Below are positions 39,975 through 49,842 of a stretch of 64,000 nt of DNA, one piece after another. The notes beneath the pieces are model-generated. The model ran no database searches and was not told the origin of the DNA. It saw only the letters and a list, made by a program, of their open reading frames with translations. The stretch's first letter is position 1; each line of letters opens with the position of its first letter. The stretch is from an uncultured Shewanella sp. (GTDB taxonomy: Bacteria; Pseudomonadota; Gammaproteobacteria; Enterobacterales; Shewanellaceae). The stretch spans positions 80,386 to 144,385 of the forward strand of contig NZ_CANMWS010000015.1 in the NCBI RefSeq assembly GCF_947501665.1. The letters run 5' to 3'. The translations under genes were made by a program, and so were the position numbers.

Positions 39975-40754
39975 TTACTTAATGGATAACCGTTGGCTGT
40001 ATTGTTTAGGGGTACAGCCAGCATATTGTTTAAATAAAATAATAAAGGGGGTGGTTTGGCTATAACCTAAGGTCAGTGCAATATCTTTAATCGATAACCC
40101 TTTTTTGAGTAAATAAATGGCCTCAATAAATTTTCGTCTTTGTCGCCATTCAGTGAAACTGAGCCCTAATTTGTCTTGAAAGTGTCTTGCGAGTGTACGT
40201 TCTGTGGTATGAATTTTTTTAGCCCATTGGGATAAAGAGGTGAGGTCATGAGGTTGATGCTCTAGTGTCATTAAAATGGGAGAAAGCAAACGATCGTCTG
40301 TGGTGGGTAAAAAAGCAGATGTACAACTGGCTTGAGAGAGTTGATCAAGTAACACTTGCACTAAACGTTTATCGATTGCTGACGTTGCGGTGACTATTTT
40401 ACGAAGATGCAAATTATCCATAATACTGAGCAGAATAGGGCTCAACTCAAGTAAGCAGACATGGTTAGGCATGTCCATGACATGCGGCATAATATTAATA
40501 GAATAATATTGCATTTGTTTGCGCATATAACTTTCGTGGGCAATATGATCGGGAACCCAAATACCATATTGAGATGGTGCGACGAATTGTTTTTCTTGAG
40601 TATAAATTTCAATGACGCCTGTATGCACGATTTGAAGTTGCCCCCATTGATGACTGTGCATAGGTGTAATGGCATCAGGCAGAAAATGCTCATAACTGAA
40701 AAAGATATCACTTATGGGGTCAAGGCTAAATTTTGTCGGGTAGATATTGGCCAT
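39975..40754 (-). CDS. AraC-family transcription regulator with cupin sensor
   Basis: 259 residues. N-terminal cupin-like domain with metal/ligand-type HSHQWGQL, then two HTH motifs: LSQWAKKIHTTERTLARHF and IKDIALTLGYSQTTPFI. This subfamily is often encoded next to the transporter it controls, and the divergent EamA gene fits. It is convergent with the ceramidase gene, whose control by this regulator is possible but not shown. The ATG at 40754 is preferred over one 69 bases upstream. Confidence 0.88.
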   Translation of the reverse strand: MANIYPTKFSLDPISDIFFSYEHFLPDAITPMHSHQWGQLQIVHTGVIEIYTQEKQFVAPSQYGIWVPDHIAHESYMRKQMQYYSINIMPHVMDMPNHVCLLELSPILLSIMDNLHLRKIVTATSAIDKRLVQVLLDQLSQASCTSAFLPTTDDRLLSPILMTLEHQPHDLTSLSQWAKKIHTTERTLARHFQDKLGLSFTEWRQRRKFIEAIYLLKKGLSIKDIALTLGYSQTTPFIILFKQYAGCTPKQYSQRLSIK

Positions 40755-40891
40755 GTATGATGTCTTAAATAAATTGATAAAAAGAAACTGTCTGATCAGC
40801 AAGTTTAACTGTCTGAATAGCAATATAACCTAATAATAGGACATGCGAAAATAAAATCTTCAAGCTGAAGTTGATTATTTTTTGAGGTGGT

Positions 40892-41788
40892 ATGTACTAT
40901 TTTTTTCCTATGTTGGCGGTGTTAGTCTGGTCAATAAATGCTTTAGTGAATAAATTATCATTTGGTGTGATCCCAGCAGAGACCATTGCATTTTATCGTT
41001 GGTTTTTTGCCATATTGATATTAAGTCCTTTTTTATTGAAGCCTGTATGGCAACAAAGAATCAAAATTAAAGCGCATCTTGGTAAACTGGCTTTTTTGTC
41101 TTTACTCGGTATGGTGTTATATCAGTCACTTGCGTATTTTGCAGCGGCAACGACAACAGCAACCAATATCGGCCTTATTACTTCTTTGGTTCCTTTGATG
41201 AGTCTTTTCCTCGCGCCTCTTGTGTTGAATAAGCGTTTATCCAAATGGGCGTTATGTGGAGCCAGTATCTCTTTAGTTGGCTTGTTTATTATGTTGAGTC
41301 AAGGCGATATCCATCAATTTATTCAACAAGGTATTAATCAAGGAGATGGATTGTTACTTATTGCTGCTTTTTCCTATGGTTTATACAACGTGCTGATAAA
41401 GCGTTGGAATATGGGCTTATCCGTGTGGGTATCGCTTTATATGCAAGGTGTATTGGCCATCATCTGGTTATTACCTGGATTCTTGTTGGCACCTAGTATC
41501 GCAATAAGTCCCTCAGCGTTGCCGTTAGTGAGTTTTGCGGCAGTGGCGGCCTCAATCATTGCGCCTTGGGCTTGGATAAAAGGAATAGGTTTACTAGGTG
41601 CAGAGCGTACTGCGATATTTATGAATTTATTGCCTGTCATGACGGCAACGGCCGCGAGTCAATGGTTAGGTGAGCAGTTGACCATTTTTCATTATGTGGG
41701 GGGAGGGTTAGCGCTGCTCGGTGTGAGCGTATCGCAAATGACTAGAATACCCATGTTAAAGCGCAAGAAATTACTTTGGATGCCTTGA
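40892..41788 (+). CDS. EamA/DMT-family transporter
   Basis: 298-residue drug/metabolite transporter with ten predicted membrane helices arranged as two EamA repeats (start FPMLAVLVWSINALVNKLSF). Likely a metabolite exporter; substrate unknown. GAGGTGG lies before the ATG. It is divergent from the AraC gene with a 137-base gap, so regulation by that protein is likely. Confidence 0.88.
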   Translation: MYYFFPMLAVLVWSINALVNKLSFGVIPAETIAFYRWFFAILILSPFLLKPVWQQRIKIKAHLGKLAFLSLLGMVLYQSLAYFAAATTTATNIGLITSLVPLMSLFLAPLVLNKRLSKWALCGASISLVGLFIMLSQGDIHQFIQQGINQGDGLLLIAAFSYGLYNVLIKRWNMGLSVWVSLYMQGVLAIIWLLPGFLLAPSIAISPSALPLVSFAAVAASIIAPWAWIKGIGLLGAERTAIFMNLLPVMTATAASQWLGEQLTIFHYVGGGLALLGVSVSQMTRIPMLKRKKLLWMP

Positions 41789-41804
41789 TTGTTTTAAAGG
41801 TGTT

Positions 41805-41831
41805 GCTCACCTTTTGTGTGAGAGGGTGAGC
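41805..41831. terminator. Possible terminator hairpin
   Basis: Stem GCTCACC / GGTGAGC between the convergent EamA and bioA genes. There is no clean T-run, so activity is doubtful. Confidence 0.4.
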
Positions 41832-41856
41832 GATATGTGAGCATTGCGGCGATACA

Positions 41857-43197
41857 TTAACCGTGACTAATAAATGATTGTTCACTAGCTGAAAGCTTGA
41901 TATTTGCTGCGACTTGTTTCATTGCTGTGGTTAATTGAGTCAGTTCAACAGGGGTAATGTTATAGGCTGGCATAATATAAATAACATTGGCAAAAGGGCG
42001 GATCCAGACACCTAAATCCACAAACTCTTGTTGTAATTGAGCCGTATTGCGGCTTGAGTCCATTTCCAGTACCCCAACGGCGCCTAATATGCGTACATCT
42101 CGAACGTGAGGATAATGAATCGCTTCACTGAGCTCTAATTTGAGTTGCGTTTCGATTGCACTGACTTGTGTTTGCCATTGATTATTTGCAATTAAGTCTA
42201 AACTTGCATTTGCTGCAGCGCAGGCGAGAGGATTAGCCATGAAGGTTGGGCCGTGCATAAATACACCAGCAGGAGAGTCACTGATCCCTTGTGCAACTTT
42301 ATCAGAACAAAGGGTGGCTGCCAATGAGACATAGCCGCCAGTTAGGGCTTTGCCTAAACACAGTATGTCGGCTTCGATATTGGCATGTTCGTAGGCGAAT
42401 AACTTTCCGGTACGTCCAAAACCCGTCGCAATTTCATCTAAGATGAGCAAAATATTAAATTCATCACATAAAGCACGTAGTCCACTTAAATATTCGGCGC
42501 TGTAAAAGCGCATTCCGCCAGCACCTTGCATGATAGGTTCAATAATCAATGCTGCAATGGTGTGATGTTTTTGCTCAATTATTTGCCTGATAAGAGAGAG
42601 ATCATTATCCATGAGTGGGGCATTAAAAGGGGTTTGAGGAGCGGGAGCAAACAGCTGCTTAGTGACCGAATCACCAAACATTGTATGCATACCACCTTGG
42701 GGGTCACATACGCTCATGGCAGCAAATGTGTCTCCGTGGTAGCCATTTTTGACGGTGAGGATCTGTTGTTTTTGATCTTGCTCTTGGCCTTGCCAATATT
42801 GTAATGCCATTTTTAATGCAACTTCGACCGCTATAGAGCCAGAGTCGGCTAAAAATACTTTTGTGAGCCTATCACTGGTCATATTAATGAGTTTTTTAGA
42901 TAACTCAATTGCAGGTGAATGAGTTATTCCACCAAACATGACATGGCTGAGTTGATGTAATTGTTTCTCCATAGCTTGTAGAATGTAGGGGTGCCCGTAG
43001 CCGTGAACACAAGCCCACCAAGAGCTGGTACCATCAATCAGAGTGCGTCCATCTTCTAAGGTTAATTGCCTATCTTGTGCGGCGACAACCCCAAAAGTGG
43101 GCAGCGCATGTGTCATTGACGTATAAGGGTGCCAGATGTGTTTCGCATCAAAGTCATAATCGATTGTCGGTGTAGGTTGTGTGTTTTTTGTGCTCAT
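41857..43197 (-). CDS. bioA: Adenosylmethionine-8-amino-7-oxononanoate aminotransferase
   Basis: PLP-dependent transaminase that uses SAM as amino donor to make 7,8-diaminopelargonate in biotin synthesis. 446 residues with IWHPYTSM near the N-terminus, the SWWACVHGYGHP segment, LILDEIATGFGRTG and the PLP Lys in CLGKALTGGY. It is divergent from bioB, the classic layout. Confidence 0.96.
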   Translation of the reverse strand: MSTKNTQPTPTIDYDFDAKHIWHPYTSMTHALPTFGVVAAQDRQLTLEDGRTLIDGTSSWWACVHGYGHPYILQAMEKQLHQLSHVMFGGITHSPAIELSKKLINMTSDRLTKVFLADSGSIAVEVALKMALQYWQGQEQDQKQQILTVKNGYHGDTFAAMSVCDPQGGMHTMFGDSVTKQLFAPAPQTPFNAPLMDNDLSLIRQIIEQKHHTIAALIIEPIMQGAGGMRFYSAEYLSGLRALCDEFNILLILDEIATGFGRTGKLFAYEHANIEADILCLGKALTGGYVSLAATLCSDKVAQGISDSPAGVFMHGPTFMANPLACAAANASLDLIANNQWQTQVSAIETQLKLELSEAIHYPHVRDVRILGAVGVLEMDSSRNTAQLQQEFVDLGVWIRPFANVIYIMPAYNITPVELTQLTTAMKQVAANIKLSASEQSFISHG

Positions 43198-43317
43198 AAA
43201 TTAACCATTAGTAAACCAGTTGCAAGAGTTAGCATTGACAGCTTAAGGGCTGTGGGTATCATAGGCAAGATAAAAGCGGTGTAATGCCAAAATGAATGCT
43301 TGAGAAAGGTGAGTTTT

Positions 43318-44370
43318 ATGTCAAAGTTAGATGTGCGCAATGATTGGACACGTAATGAAATAGAGGCATTGTTTGCCTTACCCATGAACGATCTTCTTTT
43401 TCAAGCTCACAGTATTCATCGTCAAACATTTGATCCTAATGAAGTTCAAATTAGTCGTTTATTGTCAATCAAAACCGGTGCTTGTCCTGAAGATTGTAAG
43501 TATTGTCCTCAAAGTGCTCGATATGATACTGGGCTTGAAAAAGAGCGGTTATTGGCAATGGAGACGGTATTAACCGAGGCGCGCAGTGCAAAAGCTGCTG
43601 GCGCTTCTCGTTTTTGCATGGGAGCAGCCTGGAGAAACCCTAAAGCGCGTGATATGCCTTACCTTAAAACTATGGTTGAAGAAGTTAAAGCACTAGGAAT
43701 GGAAACCTGCATGACTTTAGGCATGTTATCTGCTGATCAAGCAGGGGAATTAGCTGAGGCGGGATTGGATTACTATAACCATAATCTTGATACTTCTCCT
43801 GAGTACTATGGTGATGTGATCACGACTCGGACTTATCAAAATCGATTAGATACCTTATCGAACGTGCGGGCATCGGGTATGAAAGTGTGCTCAGGTGGCA
43901 TTGTGGGAATGGGGGAGAAAGCACAAGATAGGGCTGGACTATTGCAGCAGCTGGCAAATTTAGAACAGCATCCTGATTCTGTTCCCATTAATATGTTGGT
44001 GAAAGTATCTGGTACCCCTTTTGAAAATATCGATGATCTGGATCCACTTGAATTTGTCCGTACCATTGCTGTTGCTCGTATTACTATGCCTAAATCTCGA
44101 ATACGCTTGTCTGCGGGTCGTGAAAATATGAGTGATGAGCTGCAATCAATGTGCTTCTTTGCTGGGGCGAATTCTATTTTTTATGGATGTAAATTATTGA
44201 CGACCCCAAATCCAGAAGAAAATGATGATATGGCTTTGTTTAAACGTTTAGGGTTACACCCTGAACAAGGTATTGCGGCTACCAAAGAACTAGATGAAGC
44301 CATGTTAGCGAAGGCGGCAGCTAAGCAAGATAAAAAGTCATCTGCTTTTTATGACGCAGCAGCATTATAG
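43318..44370 (+). CDS. bioB: Biotin synthase
   Basis: Radical-SAM enzyme that inserts sulfur into dethiobiotin. The CxxxCxxC cluster motif is [11 protein letters not shown], and the second-cluster Cys and Arg residues lie in [11 protein letters not shown] and RIRLSAGRE. The ATG at 43318 gives 350 aa with GAAAGGTGAG before it; a start 18 bases upstream is less likely. First gene of bioBFCD. Confidence 0.97.
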   Translation: MSKLDVRNDWTRNEIEALFALPMNDLLFQAHSIHRQTFDPNEVQISRLLSIKTGACPEDCKYCPQSARYDTGLEKERLLAMETVLTEARSAKAAGASRFCMGAAWRNPKARDMPYLKTMVEEVKALGMETCMTLGMLSADQAGELAEAGLDYYNHNLDTSPEYYGDVITTRTYQNRLDTLSNVRASGMKVCSGGIVGMGEKAQDRAGLLQQLANLEQHPDSVPINMLVKVSGTPFENIDDLDPLEFVRTIAVARITMPKSRIRLSAGRENMSDELQSMCFFAGANSIFYGCKLLTTPNPEENDDMALFKRLGLHPEQGIAATKELDEAMLAKAAAKQDKKSSAFYDAAAL

Positions 44371-44416
44371 GCGTGACGTATTTCTTTTTTTGATAGTAAT
44401 CAAAGGCGCTGAGAAA

Positions 44417-45676
44417 ATGAAAGATAATGAACTGACCCAAAAAATCATTGCTCGACAAGCAAAGTTGCAACAAAGTGATTTGTTGAGAAAAAGGAGCTCA
44501 GTTCATTTGCAAGATCAGGCAAAACTGCTTCAAAATAAACAGCATTATGTCAATTTTTCAAGTAATGATTATCTTGGTTTATCCCGTGAGCCTGCGGTTG
44601 TTCAAGCGTTATACCAAGGTGCGTTAAAATATGGTGTTGGCAGTACCGCTTCCCCCTTAGTGACGGGTTATAGCCCTGCTCACTCTCGGCTTGAGCAACG
44701 GCTATGTGAGTTAACAGGTCATGAAGCGGCAATATTACTATGTTCGGGATTTGCAGCGAATAATGCGCTGGTGAAAACGTTATTTGATAAGTCGAGTCGC
44801 GTTATTGCTGATAAGCTTATTCATGCATCGATAATCGATGGATTACGTGATAGTGGTGTGCAATTTAAACGGTTTCATCATAACGATCTTGAGCATGTCA
44901 AAACGCACCTCACAGAATTCTCCCCAAGTGCATTATTGACTGAAAGTATTTTTAGTATGGATGGGACACAGGCTCCACTAATTGAATTATCCAAGTTATG
45001 TCGAGAACATGGCAGCTGGTTAATTGTTGATGATGCACATGGCTTTGGCGTGATTGGTCGCCGTGGTCTAGGCGCCAGCCAAGTGCAAGACCCTCAGGAA
45101 GATGTGCCAGCGAGTCAACATTTTGGGTTACTGGGTCAACAAGGACTCGGGTCGACTCAAGTGAAACTAGAGACAAAATTACCCATAGATGCACAAGTGA
45201 TCACATTTGGCAAAGCGATGGGATGTCAAGGAGCTGCGCTCCTTGGTAGTCAAGTGTTTATTGATTTCCTTGTAGCCAATTCAAGACACTATATTTATTC
45301 AACGGCACTGTCTCCTGCTAATGCACAAGCAGCTTTAGCATCGCTGGAATGCATAGTGCTAGCAGATAATAAACGTCAACATTTACATCATAATATCTTA
45401 TTGTTTCGAGATTTGTGTCAGCAAGCAGGCATAGAACTAACGGATTCTTTAACCGCAATACAACCTGTGATTATTGGCTGCCAGCAACGCATGTTAGAAG
45501 TGGCTGAAGCGTTAAAACAAGATGGTTTTTGGGTTGGGGCCATTCGGCCACCCACAGTTCCAAAAGGACAAGCACGATTACGAATAACCCTAACGGCTAG
45601 TCATCAATCCGATGCTATTCAACGTTTAGTGGAGAGCTTGTCTTCTGCAATATCAGCCAACGATGTATATCAATAG
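44417..45676 (+). CDS. bioF: 8-amino-7-oxononanoate synthase, with an internal duplication
   Basis: PLP enzyme that joins pimeloyl-ACP and alanine. Motifs: NFSSNDYLGLS, HASIIDGLRDSG, VDDAHGFGVIG and the PLP Lys in VITFGKAMGCQGA. From the ATG at 44417 it has 419 aa, about 30 more than usual. The excess lies after the DDAHGFG motif, where residues 211-224 (GVIGRRGLGASQVQ) are repeated at 237-250 (GLLGQQGLGSTQVK), a 26-residue period. The active site is otherwise intact and the frame is open. Confidence 0.92.
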   Translation: MKDNELTQKIIARQAKLQQSDLLRKRSSVHLQDQAKLLQNKQHYVNFSSNDYLGLSREPAVVQALYQGALKYGVGSTASPLVTGYSPAHSRLEQRLCELTGHEAAILLCSGFAANNALVKTLFDKSSRVIADKLIHASIIDGLRDSGVQFKRFHHNDLEHVKTHLTEFSPSALLTESIFSMDGTQAPLIELSKLCREHGSWLIVDDAHGFGVIGRRGLGASQVQDPQEDVPASQHFGLLGQQGLGSTQVKLETKLPIDAQVITFGKAMGCQGAALLGSQVFIDFLVANSRHYIYSTALSPANAQAALASLECIVLADNKRQHLHHNILLFRDLCQQAGIELTDSLTAIQPVIIGCQQRMLEVAEALKQDGFWVGAIRPPTVPKGQARLRITLTASHQSDAIQRLVESLSSAISANDVYQ

Positions 45677-45700
45677 TAAAAATAGAAAAACAATATAATA

Positions 45701-46570
45701 ATGAGCAAAATAATGAATATGACTATGATACAAGATCCCCCTACACGAGCAGGATATCGGCCTGTGAAGGTGAAATCCAATAGTCAAATTTCGACCGTTA
45801 GAAAGGAAAAGTTTGATTGGAGTCAGTTGATTGCAAATGATTTTTCGGCAGCGGCAACGGGTTACCATGAGCACAATATTGTGCAAAAACATACATCTTC
45901 TATGTTATGCCATCAATTATCGGCTCAAGGAATACTATTAGATATTGGTGCTGGACCGGGGACGGATTTTTCGCTTTTTCCAAAGGTAAATTCTGTTATT
46001 AGTTTAGATATTGCAGGCGGTATGCTCAATAAGTTAACTGAGAACTTTCCTGAATATAAGGCCATTCAAGGTGATGCAGAGTCTTTACCTTTACTGAGCA
46101 ATAGTGTTAACGCGATTTATTCTAATTTGGCTTTGCAATGGTGTCGTGATATTAGACAAGCTATTTTGGAAGCGGCGAGGGTATTGATGCCATCGGGGAG
46201 CTGTGAGATCAGTGTCGTGGCAGAAAATAGTTTGCCTGAATTGACCTCTCTTGGATTTAAAGTGAATCGTTTTCAGTCTTTTGAAACATTAGTGTCTTGC
46301 TTTGATAAGCAACATTGGCAGCTCATTGAAGCAAGATTAGAGCCTGTGACTGTATATTTTGATGATTTAAAAGCGTTACTGTATTCCATTAAAGGTGTTG
46401 GAGCCTCAGCTACAACCAATGAACAGATGCAGCCTTCGCTTAGACTTCGAGGGCGACAAGATTGGCTATCATTGAATGAAAAAGCAAATAGATTGAAGCA
46501 GAGTAAAGGGATCCCCTTAACGTATAATGTGGTGGTGATCCGCGCGAAACGAAAGCTAAGCAGAGTGTAA
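45701..46570 (+). CDS. bioC: Malonyl-ACP O-methyltransferase
   Basis: SAM-dependent methyltransferase that masks the malonyl carboxyl so fatty-acid enzymes can build the pimeloyl chain. Motif I is LLDIGAGPGTDFS, followed by LDIAGGML and DAESLPL, and LALQWCRD as in BioC. 289 aa, slightly long because of about 30 extra N-terminal residues. Four in-frame ATGs lie within 25 bases and no ribosome site is strong, so the start is uncertain. Confidence 0.9.
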   Translation: MSKIMNMTMIQDPPTRAGYRPVKVKSNSQISTVRKEKFDWSQLIANDFSAAATGYHEHNIVQKHTSSMLCHQLSAQGILLDIGAGPGTDFSLFPKVNSVISLDIAGGMLNKLTENFPEYKAIQGDAESLPLLSNSVNAIYSNLALQWCRDIRQAILEAARVLMPSGSCEISVVAENSLPELTSLGFKVNRFQSFETLVSCFDKQHWQLIEARLEPVTVYFDDLKALLYSIKGVGASATTNEQMQPSLRLRGRQDWLSLNEKANRLKQSKGIPLTYNVVVIRAKRKLSRV

Positions 46571-46631
46571 AGCACTTTTCAATAAAGTATTTTTCAATAA
46601 TAAGAATGATGGTTCACAAAGGAGTTAATAC

Positions 46632-47333
46632 ATGTATTTCGTCACTGGTACAGATACAGATTGCGGGAAAACGTTAGTATCCAGTGCCTTATTATACAAA
46701 GCTAAGGGACGTACTTTAGGCTTTAAACCTATTGCATCGGGCTGTGAAAAAAGCGAACTGGGGTTAAGAAATTCAGATGCCTTGTCTTTGTTAGCAGCTT
46801 CAAGTGTGAAGTTGGGAGAGACACTCAAGCATAATGGTAAGCCGATGCAATTGGAATATCAGCATATTAATCCTTATGCATTTGAACCTGCTATCGCTCC
46901 TCATATTGCTGCGCAGCAAATTGATATGACAATCGAGCCGACCAAATTACTGAAACATATTGCATTTGCGACGTCTTTGCCCCTTGATTTTTGCCTCATT
47001 GAAGGGGCTGGTGGATGGCATTTGCCCTTGGGAGGGGAGCATTTATTATCCCATGTGGTTAAAGAAGCAAAGCTTTCAGTTATTTTGGTTGTGGGGGTAA
47101 AATTAGGCTGCTTAAATCATGCTTTATTAACCCAAGAAGCATTAGTTAAACAGGGAGTACAAGTTGCGGGATGGGTGGCCAATTGTATTGATCCTAATAT
47201 GCCTCATTTAGAAGAAAACTTACAAACACTTTCTAATATGATGCTAGGTACTTGCTTAGGAGTGTTGCCTTATTTAAGTGAGGCTACAGCTGTTACAGCA
47301 GCCACATACCTGACCTTACCTCAATCTGCCTGA
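46632..47333 (+). CDS. bioD: Dethiobiotin synthetase
   Basis: ATP-dependent carboxylation and ring closure of diaminopelargonate. P-loop GTDTDCGKT near the N-terminus, FKPIASGCE, and EGAGGWHLPL. 233 aa. AAAGGAG precedes the ATG. Last gene of bioBFCD, ending the pathway within the window. Confidence 0.94.
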   Translation: MYFVTGTDTDCGKTLVSSALLYKAKGRTLGFKPIASGCEKSELGLRNSDALSLLAASSVKLGETLKHNGKPMQLEYQHINPYAFEPAIAPHIAAQQIDMTIEPTKLLKHIAFATSLPLDFCLIEGAGGWHLPLGGEHLLSHVVKEAKLSVILVVGVKLGCLNHALLTQEALVKQGVQVAGWVANCIDPNMPHLEENLQTLSNMMLGTCLGVLPYLSEATAVTAATYLTLPQSA

Positions 47334-47371
47334 ATGACACCGTTTTTGTATTCACTGTGGGCTCCTTTATC

Positions 47372-47656
47372 CTAGGGCCTGTTGATCTTCGGTGATTAAA
47401 TTATGTTTAGATAAACGTGTTTTAATCACGGTGAGAGGTGTGATGCCGAGTCATTCTAAGCCCCTTTTCTTTCAACAGATGGGGCTCTCAACAAAGAGTA
47501 AAACACGTTTAATGGAGCCTACGGATAGCGCTTGTCGCTCCTTTCTACGGCGTTATCGCTTATTTATGGAGAACAACTACACCGCTTAAGCTCTGCCTTG
47601 TATAAAGAAGCGATAAACTGCTGCAGAAATATTCACCAAAGATCAACAGGCCCTAG
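47372..47656. mobile_element. MITE-like element, 285 bp
   Basis: Terminal inverted repeats CTAGGGCCTGTTGATCTT (47372-47389) and its complement (47639-47656) are perfect over 18 bases, and then continue imperfectly into GGTGA. The element ends with CTAG on both sides, so the target duplication may be TA or CTAG. Inside, TAAACGTGTTTTA at 47412-47424 is inverted at 47499-47511. A 65-codon frame (47392-47589) has no ribosome site. Probably mobilised by a transposase elsewhere in the genome. Confidence 0.8.
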
Positions 47657-47952
47657 TGTTAACCAATATTAATACCGCTATTATCATTAAGTATGCTGTA
47701 TTTAGTTACCTGATAAATAAATACTTTATGTGTTTAAGACATAAGACTCCAATTATGATAGCTTGCGATTTGCTGTCAATTTAGCCTTTTGATGTCTTCT
47801 CCCCTTGAATTTTCATAATTAGGACATATTATGTCATATAGGAATGTGAGAAAGTATGATGTCTCTAATTTAGAAAATAAAATTTAGGGAATAAAAGTCA
47901 TGTTGTAAGCAATCTTAATAAAGCCGATAGAGCGATTTTTTAAGGAGCAAGT
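47657..47952. promoter_or_regulatory. Intergenic region before htpX
   Basis: About 300 AT-rich bases with the htpX promoter; no gene and no clear heat-shock promoter by eye. Confidence 0.4.
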
Positions 47953-48813
47953 ATGAAGCGCATATTTTTACTGATAGCTACCAATATGGCTATCTTACTG
48001 GTGGCATCAATTGTGATGTCAATATTAGGAGTCAATACCTCTAGTATGGGAGGGCTATTAGTTTTTGCTGCTATTTTTGGTTTTGGTGGTGCGTTCATTA
48101 GTTTAGCCATTTCTAAATGGATGGCTAAACGTGCAATGGGCTGTGAAGTGATCACTGAGCCTCGAGATGAGACTGAACGCTGGTTATTACAAACCGTTGC
48201 TCGTCAAGCTCAAACCGTGGGTATAAAAATGCCTGAAGTCGCTATTTATCAATCTCAAGAATTAAATGCATTTGCCACTGGGCCAAGTAAAGATAATGCA
48301 TTAGTTGCTGTGAGTAGCGGGCTGCTTTATGGCATGACTCAAGATGAAATTGAAGGGGTATTAGCACACGAAGTGAGTCATGTGGCCAATGGTGATATGG
48401 TGACTCTAACTTTGATCCAAGGCGTCATGAATACATTTGTTATTTTTGCTGCGAGGGTAGTTGCTGGGATTATTAATAACTTTGTCAGTAATGATGAAGG
48501 GGAAGGGCTCGGTATGTTTGCCTATATGGCCGTGGTTTTTGTCCTTGATATGTTATTTGGTATTTTAGCTTCCTTTGTTGTGGCTTATTTCTCTCGGATC
48601 CGTGAGTTTAAAGCGGATGAAGGGGGAGCTGCGCTGGCAGGTAAGCATAAAATGATCGCGGCATTAGAACGCTTACGTCAAGGCCCTGAAACTGGGGAGA
48701 TGCCCGCTCAGATGGCCGCTTTTGGTATTAATGGAAAGCGTTCAATTTCTGAGTTATTGATGAGTCATCCGCCTTTAGAGAAAAGAATTGAAGCGTTAAA
48801 AGCACGTTCTTAA
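47953..48813 (+). CDS. htpX: Membrane zinc metalloprotease HtpX
   Basis: Heat-shock membrane protease that degrades misfolded membrane proteins alongside FtsH. Two N-terminal helices, the zinc motif HEVSH in [13 protein letters not shown], two more helices, and the downstream Glu ligand in EFKADEGGA. 286 aa with [11 protein letters not shown] start as in E. coli. AAGGAG precedes the ATG. Confidence 0.96.
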   Translation: MKRIFLLIATNMAILLVASIVMSILGVNTSSMGGLLVFAAIFGFGGAFISLAISKWMAKRAMGCEVITEPRDETERWLLQTVARQAQTVGIKMPEVAIYQSQELNAFATGPSKDNALVAVSSGLLYGMTQDEIEGVLAHEVSHVANGDMVTLTLIQGVMNTFVIFAARVVAGIINNFVSNDEGEGLGMFAYMAVVFVLDMLFGILASFVVAYFSRIREFKADEGGAALAGKHKMIAALERLRQGPETGEMPAQMAAFGINGKRSISELLMSHPPLEKRIEALKARS

Positions 48814-48840
48814 TTGACTATTGGACAGTATCACTTTGAT

Positions 48841-48871
48841 AAAAAAACACCGGTTTATCGGTGTTTTTTTA
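48841..48871 (+). terminator. Terminator of htpX
   Basis: Stem AAAACACCG / CGGTGTTTT with A- and T-runs, 27 bases after the stop. Confidence 0.9.
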
Positions 48872-49580
48872 TGGTTTATATAGCATCAAAGTGTGAGTTA
48901 AATCGACATGATAGATTTTAATCTAACTTGGCTTTATGCTTGAGATTGATGTTTAAAATAGGCCATTGCTTAATAATCTCGACACATTGGGGAAAATGAG
49001 ATCACTGTGTAGGTGAGGGAGTGTATTTTGACTGAAACTTTAGATAGCACAGTAGACAAAGTGATATGATTAAATTATTGTTTTTATTCGTTATTTATTG
49101 TTTGTTATTTATTAAGAGGAAGGCGCTGAACCATAGTGTGAACCTTATTTATTTTGGTGATTAATTCGTTACTATCACTTCATATTCATTCGAATAAAAG
49201 AACAGTGTGAATCTATGTCCTGTTGGGTTTTATTGAGTACCTGTGATCTTCTTACATGCCAGCTAATCAACTTGACTCACACTGAAATAAGAATAATGAG
49301 AGTCAAATAGACTTAATATTTATATAAAGTGAGTGACTTCCTCCTTGATTAGGTATTTTTTAAGAGCTTAAATTTAATACATAAAATAGTATGATAGTAT
49401 TATTTTTGTATATATATTGCTTTGGATAGGTCACCTTTAATATTTGAGTTTGATGTTATTATCGGGTTATTAGCTGATAATCATTAAGTTTTATTGGTAT
49501 CTAATTGATACAACATGATTTACTCAGTCAGTGTTAGGGTTGTCGTTGACTATTGTTATTCTTAATAAAAGAGACTTTAT

Positions 49581-49616
49581 TTAGCTGTTTATTTAGCTGT
49601 TTATTTAGCTGTTTAT
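49581..49616. repeat. 12-bp tandem repeat, three copies
   Basis: TTAGCTGTTTAT is repeated three times without a mismatch, then TTAT begins a broken fourth. Lies about 250 bases before the csgD-like start. Confidence 0.9.
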
Positions 49617-49650
49617 TTATTGCTTATTTATATCATGATTTTTCTCTGTA

Positions 49651-49842
49651 TTGATAATAATAATAAAAAGAGTGATTAGGCGACATATTAATACAAGGTG
49701 TAAAATAATCATATTAAATGGGGTTGGCCCAAGGTGCGCTATTGATGACACAGTGGTAAAAGTGGATCTAAAGTCTATTGTTAAAGAAAGTGTTAGAGAA
49801 GGACTTTATGGCAATGGTACAGTTTTGAGTAGTCCAGCTTAA
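49651..49842 (+). CDS. Possible small protein upstream of the csgD-like gene
   Basis: A 63-codon frame with no ATG (TTG at 49651 or GTG at 49672), ending 21 bases before the regulator start. The second half (VVKVDLKSIVKESVREGLYG) reads like protein, the first is AT-driven. No family recognised. It may be the remnant of a lost gene or a leader peptide. Confidence 0.3.
   Translation: MIIIIKRVIRRHINTRCKIIILNGVGPRCAIDDTVVKVDLKSIVKESVREGLYGNGTVLSSPA

Noticed and set aside
43198..43317. Possible BirA operator between bioA and bioB
   Set aside because: A half-site TAGTAAACC is present at 43209-43217, but I could not find a matching inverted half at the usual 14-15 base spacing, so I do not call a site.
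47392..47589. 65-codon frame inside the MITE
   Set aside because: It spans the inner palindrome and has no ribosome site; likely a by-product of the element's structure.
49581..49616. CRISPR-like array
   Set aside because: The 12-bp repeats have no spacers and only three copies; a simple tandem repeat.
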